Source: an uncultured Christensenella sp. (GTDB taxonomy: Bacteria; Bacillota; Clostridia; Christensenellales; Pumilibacteraceae). Taken from it: DNA of 64,000 nt. The DNA is taken from NCBI GenBank assembly GCA_910579205.1, contig CAJTTD010000006.1:1-64000 (forward strand), given 5' to 3'. Positions 52,368-61,143 of this stretch are shown here, piece by piece. The notes under the pieces were generated by a model, which saw only the letters and a program-made list of their open reading frames with translations, was not told the origin of the DNA and did not search any database. The number at the start of each line of letters is the position of its first letter. The stretch's first letter is position 1. A program made the position numbers and the translations under genes.

Positions 52368-54260
52368 ATGGCTACGTTATACAGAAAATACAGATCCAAG
52401 AGCTTCGACGAGATAATAGGGCAAGACCCCATAATAACTACGCTCACCAACCAGATCAAACTCGATAGGATAGGTCATGCGTATTTATTTTCGGGCAGTC
52501 GCGGCACGGGCAAAACGTCGTGCGCGCGCATATTCGCGCGTGCGGTCAACTGCATGCATCCCGTAAACGGCAGCCCTTGCGGCGAATGCGAGGTGTGCAA
52601 AAAGCTCGAATCGCCCGAAAACGTCGATATTATAGAAATGGACGCCGCGTCCAACAACGGCGTGGACGACGCGCGCGAAATTCGCGACAAGGTGAAGTAT
52701 CTCCCCGTCGCGTGCAGATACAAGGTCTATATAATAGACGAAGTTCACATGCTCACGGGCGGAGCGTTCAACGCGCTGTTAAAAACGATAGAAGAGCCGC
52801 CCGACCACGTTATATTCATACTCGCGACCACCGAGCCGCAAAAATTGCCGCAGACTATAATGTCGCGGTGCATACGGTTCGATTTCCGATTGGTTTCCAC
52901 CGAGCTGCTTGCAAAACACGTAGCCAAAATATACGACGCGGAAGGTATAAAATACACGGCGGAAGCCGCAGAAGAAATAGCGCGCTTGGGCGAGGGCAGC
53001 GTGCGCGACGCTTTGTCTGTCGCGGACATGCTCGCGTCGGCTGCCGACGTCATAACGCCCGAAGTCGTATTGGCGCTCACGGGCGCGGGCGATTCCGCGG
53101 CTATATGCGATCTGTTCGACAAAGCGGCGGCTCGCGATCTCGGCGGTTGCTTATCCTCGGCGGACGGCTTTGCAAAAAGCGGCAAGTCCATGGCGGCGGT
53201 GTGCATGCAGCTCACCGAATACGCGCGCAACGTTCTTGTCGTTAAGTCGGTAGGACGAGACCGCGCGGTAGGCGGCGGGCTTGTGAACGCGGACAGGATA
53301 TCCGCCGAGCGCATGGCAAAGTCCGCGGAATCCACATCTATGCCCGACATCGCGCGCATGCTCGAAAGTTTTGCGGCGGCGGAGAATGGGCTTAAATATT
53401 CGGTCAATCCGCGCGTATACTTCGAGACCGCGCTGGTCAAGCTTATTTGCGGCGCGAACGGCGACGACGATCTGCGAAAAAGAGTAGCCGCGCTCGAACG
53501 CAAATGTTCGGTAAACTCCGTACCCGTTACGGAGCAAAAAAAAAATAACGTAACCGCTAAAGAGAGCGCGCAAGTCAAGTACGGCAATACCACAGCCGAG
53601 CCGACGTCCATACGTGCGGAACGCGCGCAAGTCAAGTACGACGATAACATACCCGAGCCTCCGCCCGCGCCTACGGAATGGGATAACGCTGCGTCCGCGC
53701 AAGAAAAACCGCGCCCCGCGCCCGTTCGGCAAACCGCCCAAGCGCAAAGCGGACGGACGGCGCAGCAAGACGATATATCTAACGCGCCCGAAAAAATTTC
53801 GGCGCAAAAAACCGTCCGCGCAAACACTGTCGGTGCGAACATAGCCGCAACCGAAGATGACGGCGAAAGCCGCGCGGAAGTGTCGGGCGCGGACGAGGGC
53901 GAGTTTATGCACCGTTCCGCAGTCGCGGTGAGCGGCATGAAGCTGCTCGGCATGATAGCGGCGTATCTTAGAAAAAAGGACACCTATCCCGCCGCGCGAG
54001 CGAGAGACCTTTTGGCTCGCGGCGTAACGGTAAAGGAGCGCGCGGACGCGGTTTCGTTTATCGTTCCCGACGAGAGCTTTTTGTCGATGGGCGAGAGCAA
54101 AGTTACGGACGAACTCAATGCGGCGCTCGACAGCTGCGGCATTCAAAAGCGCGCGAGGATAGAAAAGACGGACGAAGCATTGTACGGCGACGATCTCGAC
54201 AGAGCGTACAAGATGTTCGGAAGAGACGGCGTTGTGCCCAAGGGCGGAACGATCGACTGA
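52368..54260 (+). CDS. dnaX: DNA polymerase III subunit gamma/tau
   Basis: The 630-residue clamp-loader ATPase has Walker A GSRGTGKTS (about 44-52), the zinc site CMHPVNGSPCGECEVC (about 63-79), Walker B IIDEVHML and the SRC sensor MSRC. The AAA+ and lid region ends near 370. A low-complexity linker and tau-type C-domain follow (about 390-630). Codons 390-393 lie in an A10 run; a -1 slip or one extra transcribed A gives an immediate TAA, hence a 393-residue gamma-like form. It has a consensus promoter with the start codon 6 nt after the -10. It is followed by nadE. Confidence 0.95.
   Translation: MATLYRKYRSKSFDEIIGQDPIITTLTNQIKLDRIGHAYLFSGSRGTGKTSCARIFARAVNCMHPVNGSPCGECEVCKKLESPENVDIIEMDAASNNGVDDAREIRDKVKYLPVACRYKVYIIDEVHMLTGGAFNALLKTIEEPPDHVIFILATTEPQKLPQTIMSRCIRFDFRLVSTELLAKHVAKIYDAEGIKYTAEAAEEIARLGEGSVRDALSVADMLASAADVITPEVVLALTGAGDSAAICDLFDKAAARDLGGCLSSADGFAKSGKSMAAVCMQLTEYARNVLVVKSVGRDRAVGGGLVNADRISAERMAKSAESTSMPDIARMLESFAAAENGLKYSVNPRVYFETALVKLICGANGDDDLRKRVAALERKCSVNSVPVTEQKKNNVTAKESAQVKYGNTTAEPTSIRAERAQVKYDDNIPEPPPAPTEWDNAASAQEKPRPAPVRQTAQAQSGRTAQQDDISNAPEKISAQKTVRANTVGANIAATEDDGESRAEVSGADEGEFMHRSAVAVSGMKLLGMIAAYLRKKDTYPAARARDLLARGVTVKERADAVSFIVPDESFLSMGESKVTDELNAALDSCGIQKRARIEKTDEALYGDDLDRAYKMFGRDGVVPKGGTID
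53535..53548 (+). other. A10 slippery run in dnaX giving an in-phase stop
   Basis: The frame reads CAA AAA AAA AAT AAC. Ten A (53536-53545) are preceded by GGAG (53531-53534). Re-reading one A, or one extra A in the mRNA, gives CAA AAA AAA AAA TAA, ending the protein at residue 393. E. coli makes gamma by -1 frameshifting in dnaX and Thermus by slippage at A9. Function here is inference. Confidence 0.6.
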
Positions 54261-54299
54261 CGGACGCACGGCGGGCTAAAACGGAGGGAGTTTACTGTT

Positions 54300-56123
54300 A
54301 TGAAGTACGGTATTGTAAAAGCAGCGGCGGTTACGCCCACTATAAGGGTGAACGATCCCGAGCATAACGCCGAGGTCATTATTTCGCGGATAAAGGAGCT
54401 TGCCGCGCGCGGCGTTGAGATAATTGTTTTTCCCGAGCTGTGCGTTACGGGCTATACCGCTGGCGATCTTTTTTACTCGGCGCGGCTGTTGCAGCGTTCG
54501 GACGACGCTATAAAAAATATATCGGCGGCGACGCCCGACAACGTTTTGGTGTTTTTCGGCGCGCCCGTAGCTCATAACGGGCGGCTGTACGACTGCGCCG
54601 TGGCGGCGTCGGGAGGAAAAACGCTCGGCTTTGTGCCCAAGACCGAGCTTGCCGAATACGACAGGCGGTATTTTGCCCCCGCGTTCGACGGCGTTGCGCG
54701 CATCGCGCGTTTTGACGCGCCCATGGGCAACGTGCTTTTTAAATGCGCAAACAACGACGCTATCATCGTCGGCTGCGAAGTGGGCAACGACTTGCGTTCG
54801 GACGTGCCGCCGTCGGCGGAAGCGTGCCGAGCGGGCGCGACGGTAATAGTAAACTTGTCTGCCGCGGACGAAGAAGTGGGGAAAGCCGAGCTTAGCCGCA
54901 CGCTCGTATCGAGCGCGTCGGCGCGCATGCGGTGCGCATATATTTATGCGGAAGCGGGCTGCGGCGAGTCCGTAACAGACTGCGTGTTTTCGGGACACGA
55001 TATAATAGCGGAAAGCGGCGAGATATCAAGCGAAAGCAAACCGTTTGCGGACGGGCTTGTCGTATGCGATATCGACGCGGAGAAACAGCTCGCGGCGCGT
55101 CGAAAGAGCGGCATGCGCGAGCCGACGCGCAAGTTCGAGACGATTGAGTTCTCGCTCGCCGACGGGATAAAGCTCGAACGCGCGCCCGAACGCTATCCGT
55201 TTGTGCCTAACGGAAGCGACGCCAAAGAGCGCGCCGAACTTATGCTCACCATGCAGTCGCGCGCAATGGGCGCGAGAATGGCGCACGTAAAAGCGGCAAA
55301 AGCGGTGATAGGCGTGTCGGGCGGGTTGGATTCCGCGCTCGCGCTGCTCGTTTGCGCCCGCGCCGTAAAAAAAGAGAGCATACTGCCCGTTACCATGCCC
55401 GCGTTCGGCACGACAGACAAAACGCTCGGCAACGCGCAAAAACTGTGCGCCGCGCTCGGTCTCGAGCTTAAAACGGTAAACATAAAAGATACGGTAGCCA
55501 AGCATTTAGCCGATATAGACCATGCCGAAAAAGACGTAACGTACGAAAACGCGCAAGCGCGGACGCGCGCCATGACTTTGTTCGATCTCGCAAACAAGAC
55601 GGGCGGGCTTGTTGTGGGGACGGGCGATCTAAGCGAACTCGCGCTCGGCTGGGCTACGTACAACGGCGATCACATGTCATCTTACGGCGTGAACGCGGGC
55701 GTACCCAAAACGCTTGTAAAATATCTCGTGCGGTACGAAGCGGAGCGGCTGGGCGGCGACGCGCGCACGGCGCTTTTGTCCATACTTGATACCGACATAT
55801 CGCCCGAGCTTTTGCCGCCCGAAGAAGGCAAGATCGCGCAGAAAACGGAGGACATACTGGGCAAGTACGATCTTCACGACTTTATAATATACCATTACTG
55901 CGCATTCGGCTATACGCGCGAAAAGATAGCTTTTCTCTTGGAACAAGCGTTTCCCGAGGTTAGCGCGCGAATGCGCAAGCAAACGCTCGACACGTTTTTC
56001 AAACGGTTTTTCGCCGCGCAGTTCAAGCGTTCGTGCATGCCCGACGGAGTAAAGATAGGCAGCGTGTCCTTTTCGCCGCGCACGGCTTGGCATATGCCCA
56101 GCGACGCGTTCCCAGACGATTGA
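54300..56123 (+). CDS. nadE: Glutamine-dependent NAD+ synthetase
   Basis: The 607-residue enzyme amidates deamido-NAD. The N-terminal nitrilase-type domain (about 1-270) shows the triad region FPELCVTGY (Glu), a catalytic Lys region (FVPKTELAEYDRRYFAP) and IVGCEVGNDL (Cys); the C-terminal synthetase has GVSGGLDSALALL (SGGxDS P-loop, about 336-348) and GTGDLSELALGW. An ACGGAGGGAG RBS sets ATG 54300. It follows dnaX by 39 nt. Confidence 0.95.
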   Translation: MKYGIVKAAAVTPTIRVNDPEHNAEVIISRIKELAARGVEIIVFPELCVTGYTAGDLFYSARLLQRSDDAIKNISAATPDNVLVFFGAPVAHNGRLYDCAVAASGGKTLGFVPKTELAEYDRRYFAPAFDGVARIARFDAPMGNVLFKCANNDAIIVGCEVGNDLRSDVPPSAEACRAGATVIVNLSAADEEVGKAELSRTLVSSASARMRCAYIYAEAGCGESVTDCVFSGHDIIAESGEISSESKPFADGLVVCDIDAEKQLAARRKSGMREPTRKFETIEFSLADGIKLERAPERYPFVPNGSDAKERAELMLTMQSRAMGARMAHVKAAKAVIGVSGGLDSALALLVCARAVKKESILPVTMPAFGTTDKTLGNAQKLCAALGLELKTVNIKDTVAKHLADIDHAEKDVTYENAQARTRAMTLFDLANKTGGLVVGTGDLSELALGWATYNGDHMSSYGVNAGVPKTLVKYLVRYEAERLGGDARTALLSILDTDISPELLPPEEGKIAQKTEDILGKYDLHDFIIYHYCAFGYTREKIAFLLEQAFPEVSARMRKQTLDTFFKRFFAAQFKRSCMPDGVKIGSVSFSPRTAWHMPSDAFPDD

Positions 56124-56157
56124 CGTATAAAAAATCGTATAAATTTGCCGCGATCGG

Positions 56158-56186
56158 TTGACAATCGCGCGGCATAGGTATATAAT
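56158..56186 (+). promoter_or_regulatory. ribU promoter
   Basis: TTGACA (56158-56163), 17 nt, TATAAT (56181-56186). Transcription would start just before the FMN aptamer. Confidence 0.85.
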
Positions 56187-56201
56187 TATCGTACAAATAA
56201 A

Positions 56202-56323
56202 GTTTTGTTCTTTGGGGCGGGGTGAAATTCCCCACCGGCAGTATAGTCTGCTAAGACGCTATGCGTCCCGAACGGGTGAAATTCCCGTACCGACGGTAAA
56301 GTCCGGATGGAAAAGGATCAAAC
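56202..56323 (+). ncRNA. FMN riboswitch (RFN element)
   Basis: The RFN core is clear: GGGGCGGGGTGAAATTCCCC, ACCGGCAGTATAGTC, the stem loops around 56240-56275, GGGTGAAATTCCC, ACCGACGGTAAAGTCCGGATGG and the closing AAAGGATCAAAC, which pairs with the opening GTTTTGTTCTTT as helix P1. When FMN is bound, downstream gene output falls. The downstream hairpin hides the ribU ribosome-binding site. It controls riboflavin uptake. Confidence 0.95.
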
Positions 56324-56340
56324 GGCATTGTCGTTTTTTG

Positions 56341-56367
56341 CGCTCCGAGAATATTTCGGAGCGTTTT
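56341..56367 (+). promoter_or_regulatory. Expression-platform hairpin hiding the ribU ribosome-binding site
   Basis: CGCTCCGA (56341-56348) pairs with TCGGAGCG (56356-56363), a loop of 7. GGAG (56358-56361) lies in the stem, 6 nt before ATG 56368, and TTTT follows. It could block translation and also weakly terminate. The competing structure was not resolved by eye. Confidence 0.65.
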
Positions 56368-57138
56368 ATGTTTAAATCGAACGGCGAATACTTCAGCTCG
56401 ACGCGCATTGCGTTTATAGCCATGTTCTCCACGCTGGCGGGGGTACTGTACGCATTTAATTTTGCCATACCTACCGTATTTCCGAGCTGGCTGGAGCTTC
56501 AGTTTTCCGATATCCCCGCGCTCATCGGCACGTTTTCGCTCGGACCGGTGTCGGGCGTTATCATAACCGTCGTAAAAATATTGATAAAACTGCTCATAAA
56601 GTCCACTTCCACCGTGTTTGTGGGCGAGCTTGCCGATCTATTGATAGGTTGCGCGTTTGTCGTGCCGGCGGGACTTATTTATAAATACCATCGCTCGTTC
56701 AAGGGCGCGCTTGTGGGAATGCTCGTCGGCACAGCCGCGTCGATAACGCTGTCCATGCTGTTCAACTGGTTGGTGCTTGTGCCTTTTTACGTGCAACTGT
56801 TTTTCGGCGGCAGCTGGAACCCTATACTCGGCATAATGAGCGGCATATTCCCATCGTGTACGCGCGACAATTTTTACGTGCTGTACATATTCTGCTCGGT
56901 CTTGCCGTTTAATGCGATACGCTGCGCGGCGGCGGTAGCGGTGTCTGCGCCGCTGTACAAGCGCATATCGGTTCTTATAAGAAAAGTAAACTTAAAGCTC
57001 GCGCCCAAAAACAGCCAAGCGGAGGGCGAGACGGCTACCGTGCGCATGGCTAAATCGGACGTGATAGCAATATCGCTCGCGGCGGCGGCGGTAGCGCTGC
57101 TCGTGTTGTTTGCGCTGCTAAGATATTTCGTTTTTTAA
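56368..57138 (+). CDS. ribU: Riboflavin ECF transporter S component
   Basis: The 256-residue membrane protein has six TM helices and the RibU pattern FSTLAGVLYAFNFAIPTVFPSWLELQFSDIPALIGTFSLGPVSGVIITVVKILIKL near the N-end. An FMN riboswitch sits directly upstream and its start codon is the first after the SD-bearing hairpin. It needs EcfA1, EcfA2 and EcfT, encoded at 23529-26063. It is preceded by its own promoter. The short C-terminal tail has an extra helix. Confidence 0.95.
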   Translation: MFKSNGEYFSSTRIAFIAMFSTLAGVLYAFNFAIPTVFPSWLELQFSDIPALIGTFSLGPVSGVIITVVKILIKLLIKSTSTVFVGELADLLIGCAFVVPAGLIYKYHRSFKGALVGMLVGTAASITLSMLFNWLVLVPFYVQLFFGGSWNPILGIMSGIFPSCTRDNFYVLYIFCSVLPFNAIRCAAAVAVSAPLYKRISVLIRKVNLKLAPKNSQAEGETATVRMAKSDVIAISLAAAAVALLVLFALLRYFVF

Positions 57139-57214
57139 TATCGTTTTTAAGTAAATAGCGGGCGCGCGCATAAAAACCGCGACATTGACAGATACCATGA
57201 TCGAGGTAAAGATC

Positions 57215-57916
57215 ATGTTTGGCATAAAACCGATATTTTGGGTGCTGATCAACTCTGCGGTTGCGTTTGTGTATCTGTTTATTATCTCCAAGCTGTTGGG
57301 CAAAAAACAGATAGCGCAGCTCGAGTTCATAGATTACACTGTGGGTATTTCGCTCGGCTCTATTGCCGCCGAAATGGCTACCAATACGGAAACGCCTTTC
57401 TATTTCTTTTTGATAGCGATGACTATATTTTTTGTTTTCGCTTTTCTCGTCGCCGTGGTCGGGCGCAAAAACACGTTTTTTAAGCGCGTGCTCAAAGGCA
57501 AGCCCGCGACGCTCATATACGACGGCAAAATAAACTACAAAGAACTCAAAAAGAACAATATAGACGTAAACGATCTGCTTTCCATGCTGCGCGAAAAAGG
57601 GTATTTCGACATTGCCGACGTAGCGTACGCCGTGTTCGAGCCGAGCGGCGAGCTTTCGGTATTGCCCGTGGGCGCGCAAAAGCCGCTCGTTATGGAAGAT
57701 CTGGACGGCAGCAAGATAGAAAAAGCCGAAATGAGCAATATTTTGATAGCCGACGGCGATATTTCGTATTCGGGGCTTAAAGACGCGGGCAAGGACGAGA
57801 CTTGGCTCAAAAACAGACTGGGCATAAAGTCCAAACAAGACCTCGACGAAATTATCCTCGCCGTGTACGACGACAAAACGGACGAATTATCCGTCTACAA
57901 AAAGAACGAAGTGTAA
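57215..57916 (+). CDS. DUF421 (YetF-like) membrane protein
   Basis: The 233-residue protein has three TM helices (about 5-30, 38-58, 62-85; GKKQIAQLEFIDYTVGISLGSIAAEMA) and a soluble YetF-type C-domain (about 90-233: VLKGKPATLIYDGKINYKELKKNNIDVNDLLSMLREKGYFDIADVAYAVFEPSGELSVLP). GAGGT lies 7 nt before ATG 57215; the upstream ATG 57197 lacks a site. Members are widespread in spore formers; the role is unclear. Confidence 0.88.
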   Translation: MFGIKPIFWVLINSAVAFVYLFIISKLLGKKQIAQLEFIDYTVGISLGSIAAEMATNTETPFYFFLIAMTIFFVFAFLVAVVGRKNTFFKRVLKGKPATLIYDGKINYKELKKNNIDVNDLLSMLREKGYFDIADVAYAVFEPSGELSVLPVGAQKPLVMEDLDGSKIEKAEMSNILIADGDISYSGLKDAGKDETWLKNRLGIKSKQDLDEIILAVYDDKTDELSVYKKNEV

Positions 57917-58051
57917 CGACGTATCACTGCGCGACGGACGAATATTGCCGCCCGTCGCGCGCATAATGCGTATTTGTAATGTCCAACTGTGCAAATATTA
58001 GAATTATATTAAAATTTTTTTAAAAAATATTTAAAAAAAAGGTATTTACGT

Positions 58052-58080
58052 TTGACAAAAAACGATTTATTATGTATAAT
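58052..58080 (+). promoter_or_regulatory. Promoter of the peptide ABC importer
   Basis: TTGACA (58052-58057), 17 nt, TATAAT (58075-58080), with an AT-rich upstream tract (58000-58045) of the UP-element kind. The leader is about 155 nt. The 318-nt gap also holds a GC hairpin at 57929-57960 after the DUF421 gene, without a T tail. Confidence 0.85.
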
Positions 58081-58235
58081 GCTCACAAGGATTCGGCGTT
58101 GAATGCGACAAGGGTGTCGGTCAATGCCATTTTTTGTTTATACAGAATTCCTTGCGGCGACCCGTAAATGCGCTCAAACGCATACTGCTGCGGTTGCATT
58201 ACTTTGTTATTACACTTTCGGAGGTGTCAATCAAG

Positions 58236-60887
58236 ATGAAAAAAGGACTCAAAAAAGCAATAGCTTTGGCAAGCGCCGTAGCTATGCTCGGCGGCACCGC
58301 AAGCGCGCTTGTTGCGTGTAAACCCGACAGCACGCCTGTCAATCCGGTAGACCTTAAGCAAGGTACATACCGTGCGTTTACCACGGTCGTACCCGGTATG
58401 TGGAACGAGCTCAACGCGACCGACGATAACGCCGATTCGATCAAAGGTCATATCAACAGCAGCTTCTTCACTTACGACTACCGTTTCGACGAATCCAAGG
58501 GCGGTAAATACAAAGCGGACGGCAGCGTAAACGCCGACGCTATTGTAGACGGCGCGTTTGTCGTAGATTACGACGCCGCAGTCGCGCTCGACGACGTTAC
58601 GGAAGAGTACAAAGACAAGTGGTCGTTCACCGACAAGCAGGTGGAAAGCGGCGGCTATGCGTGGAAGATAACCCTTCGTCAAGATCTTCAGTGGGACGAC
58701 GGTACGCCCATCAAAGCTCAAGACTTTGTATACAGCATGGAGCAGCAGCTCGACCCCGACTTTATGAATGCCCGCGCTTCGGAATACTACAACAACGCGG
58801 TCAAGCTCATAAACGCACGTAACTATGTTTACGCGGGCTCTCGTGATTATCCGTCGATACTTGTAGATGAAGGTAGCGGCAACATTAGCGGTTACTTCGA
58901 CAACGCCGATATAGTTGAAGACGGCGACGGCTATGCGACGTACGACGGCAAGATCATAGTAATGAACATCAACGACGGCAACATCTGGGGCGAGCCTCTT
59001 AAGCCTTATTGGGATGCTTATAAAGATACCGCGTTCGCCGGCATCGACTTTGGTGCCATTGTAGAAAAAGCCGACGCGGACGGTTATTCTATGCTCACCA
59101 AAAAGGATATCGGCGAGATAACCAAAATGATCGCGATCTTGCACGATCATGCGACCCCCGAAGAATACGAAGCCGAGGCGGGCGAATACGCATATCAAGA
59201 GTGGCAAGAGTTTTGCTTCTTCCGTGGCGATATATTGGCTGATATATCTTTTGACAAGGTAGGCATCACGGCGGCTTCCGACTACGAGCTTGTTGTAGGA
59301 CTTGCGCAACCGCTCGCTCTTAAAAACGAGGACGGTTCGCTTTCTTACAACGCCGCTTACGCCATGGCTTCGTTGCCGCTTGTAAAGGAAGATCTTTACG
59401 AAAAATGCAAGGTAGCTCCCAACGAAAGCTCCACGCTGTGGACTTCCACTTACTGCACGAGCTTGGATACAACGGCGAGCTGGGGTCCGTATAAGCTTAC
59501 TTCGTATCAGAGCGACAGAGCATTCACGCTCGAGCGCAACGATAAATGGTACGGATATCAGCTCGAATCGAACAAAAATCAGTACAACATAACCAAGATC
59601 ACATACGATAAGATCGCGGATACCAACACGCAATGGCTCAAGTTCTTTGCCGGCGAGATAGATTCCAAGGGTCTCGACGTAAACCACATCGAAGATTACG
59701 GTCGTTCCGTATATGCGACGTATTCCCCGCGTATCGCCATGTTCTCGTTCAACTTGTACGCCAACTTGGACGTGCTCAAAGCGGGCGACCGCAATAACGG
59801 CATACTTGCCATAACCGACTTTAGAAAAGCTGTATCGCTTGCTTTGGATAGGGACGCGTATTTGCGCACTCTTTCGCCGCAGAACCAGCCTTGCTACGGA
59901 CTTTTGGATAACTCGTACTTCTACGATATCGCCAATTCCACTACGCTCGAAGACGGCGGCGTATACAGAAATACCGAACAAGCCAAGAAGGCTGTTTTGA
60001 GAGCTTACGGTTACACCGAAAACGAGGACGGCACTTGGTCCAACGGCGGTCTTATAAACAACGCCACGCTCGACGACGCTTACGAATCCGTAAACGGCTA
60101 CGACTTGGCTCAAGCCAAAGAGCTTGTAAACAAAGCTTACAAAGAGCTTACCGACAACGCCGAAAAATACGGCTACGATTCGAGCAAAAAGATCACCATC
60201 TTGCTCGGCGCGAGTGAAGAAGACGAGATTACGCTCTTGGAGCATAAGACCATCCAAGGCATATTCGCCAAAATGGTCGAAGGCACCGATCTCGAGGGCA
60301 AGATCGAAGTTAAGCTCGATTCGTCGTTCGGCGACAACTGGGATAGCGCGTTCATAGCGGGCGAGTACGACCTTTGCACGGGCGGCGTAGGTAACGCACC
60401 GTTCGATCCCTTCTACATGATAAGCGCGTATCTCGAACCGTCTTTCGCTCTCACGCAAAACAACTGGAACGTCGAAACCGAGACCATGACGTTCAAGATG
60501 CCCGCGGGCGAGTACGAAGGTGCAGGTCAAGAGCTTACCATGTCCATGATGAACTGGTACCGTTGCCTTAACGGCAGCGCCAAAGCCAACGACAAGTATC
60601 AATACAACTGGGGCAGCGGCTTTGTGGACGCGAGCGTAAGACTGGAAGTTCTTGCGGCAATGGAAGAGTTCTTCCTTACCAAGTACTACTCCATACCGTA
60701 CGCTTCCGGACAGACTGCCAGCCTTCTCAGCGCCAAGTTCTCGTACATCACCAAAGATTACAACACGTTTATGAGCTTCGGCGGCATGAGATACATGATA
60801 GTCAACTACACCGATACTGAGTGGGACGCTTTCGTTAAGACTGTCAACAACGGCGATCTTTCCAACTTCTACAAAGAGACGGTGTAA
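58236..60887 (+). CDS. Peptide ABC transporter substrate-binding lipoprotein
   Basis: The 883-residue protein has a lipoprotein signal ending SALVAC (Cys near 28) and an SBP family 5 fold, shown by WKITLRQDLQWDDGTPIKAQDFVYSMEQQLDP near 145 and FDPFYMISAYL near 730. SBP_bac_5 proteins are usually 500-600 residues, so about 300 extra residues lie between the conserved blocks (mainly about 190-340). GGAGGTG precedes ATG 58236. It binds peptides for the permeases that follow. It ends before a hairpin. Confidence 0.9.
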   Translation: MKKGLKKAIALASAVAMLGGTASALVACKPDSTPVNPVDLKQGTYRAFTTVVPGMWNELNATDDNADSIKGHINSSFFTYDYRFDESKGGKYKADGSVNADAIVDGAFVVDYDAAVALDDVTEEYKDKWSFTDKQVESGGYAWKITLRQDLQWDDGTPIKAQDFVYSMEQQLDPDFMNARASEYYNNAVKLINARNYVYAGSRDYPSILVDEGSGNISGYFDNADIVEDGDGYATYDGKIIVMNINDGNIWGEPLKPYWDAYKDTAFAGIDFGAIVEKADADGYSMLTKKDIGEITKMIAILHDHATPEEYEAEAGEYAYQEWQEFCFFRGDILADISFDKVGITAASDYELVVGLAQPLALKNEDGSLSYNAAYAMASLPLVKEDLYEKCKVAPNESSTLWTSTYCTSLDTTASWGPYKLTSYQSDRAFTLERNDKWYGYQLESNKNQYNITKITYDKIADTNTQWLKFFAGEIDSKGLDVNHIEDYGRSVYATYSPRIAMFSFNLYANLDVLKAGDRNNGILAITDFRKAVSLALDRDAYLRTLSPQNQPCYGLLDNSYFYDIANSTTLEDGGVYRNTEQAKKAVLRAYGYTENEDGTWSNGGLINNATLDDAYESVNGYDLAQAKELVNKAYKELTDNAEKYGYDSSKKITILLGASEEDEITLLEHKTIQGIFAKMVEGTDLEGKIEVKLDSSFGDNWDSAFIAGEYDLCTGGVGNAPFDPFYMISAYLEPSFALTQNNWNVETETMTFKMPAGEYEGAGQELTMSMMNWYRCLNGSAKANDKYQYNWGSGFVDASVRLEVLAAMEEFFLTKYYSIPYASGQTASLLSAKFSYITKDYNTFMSFGGMRYMIVNYTDTEWDAFVKTVNNGDLSNFYKETV

Positions 60888-60925
60888 GTTTCGGCGATAG
60901 ATAGATCAATAATAGCATAAGACGG

Positions 60926-60951
60926 CGGAGGGCGGATTTTTCCGCTCTCCG
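60926..60951 (+). terminator. Partial terminator between the binding protein and permease genes
   Basis: CGGAGGGCGGA, loop TTTT, TCCGCTCTCCG. T tail is weak (TTGCTTGTGTTT), so readthrough is likely and would lower permease output. Confidence 0.6.
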
Positions 60952-60955
60952 TTGC

Positions 60956-60984
60956 TTGTGTTTAATATCTTTTTGTGTTACAAT
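60956..60984 (+). promoter_or_regulatory. Possible second promoter for the permease genes
   Basis: TTGTGT (60956-60961), 17 nt, TACAAT (60979-60984). Leader about 155 nt with two small hairpins (around 61050 and 61110). Confidence 0.45.
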
Positions 60985-61143
60985 ATTACGGATATAGGAC
61001 GCGTTGATCGCGGCGATCGGGGGAACAACTCCGATCTGCGGTATAAACGGCGTTTTTTCGCCGCATAAAGGGCGGCGGATAAAGGCTTGTTTTTGCCGCG
61101 ACGTTGTGATGCGACAGTCCCAAAGAAGACGTAGGGTGAATTT

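Noticed and set aside
58081..58235. Riboswitch in the leader of the peptide-binding protein
   Set aside because: The 155-nt leader shows only minor inverted repeats and no known aptamer core.
58227..60602. 791-residue reading frame opposite the peptide-binding protein
   Set aside because: Shadow of a real gene with a signal peptide, RBS and promoter; the antisense product is a low-quality Arg/Val/Tyr-rich sequence with no domain.
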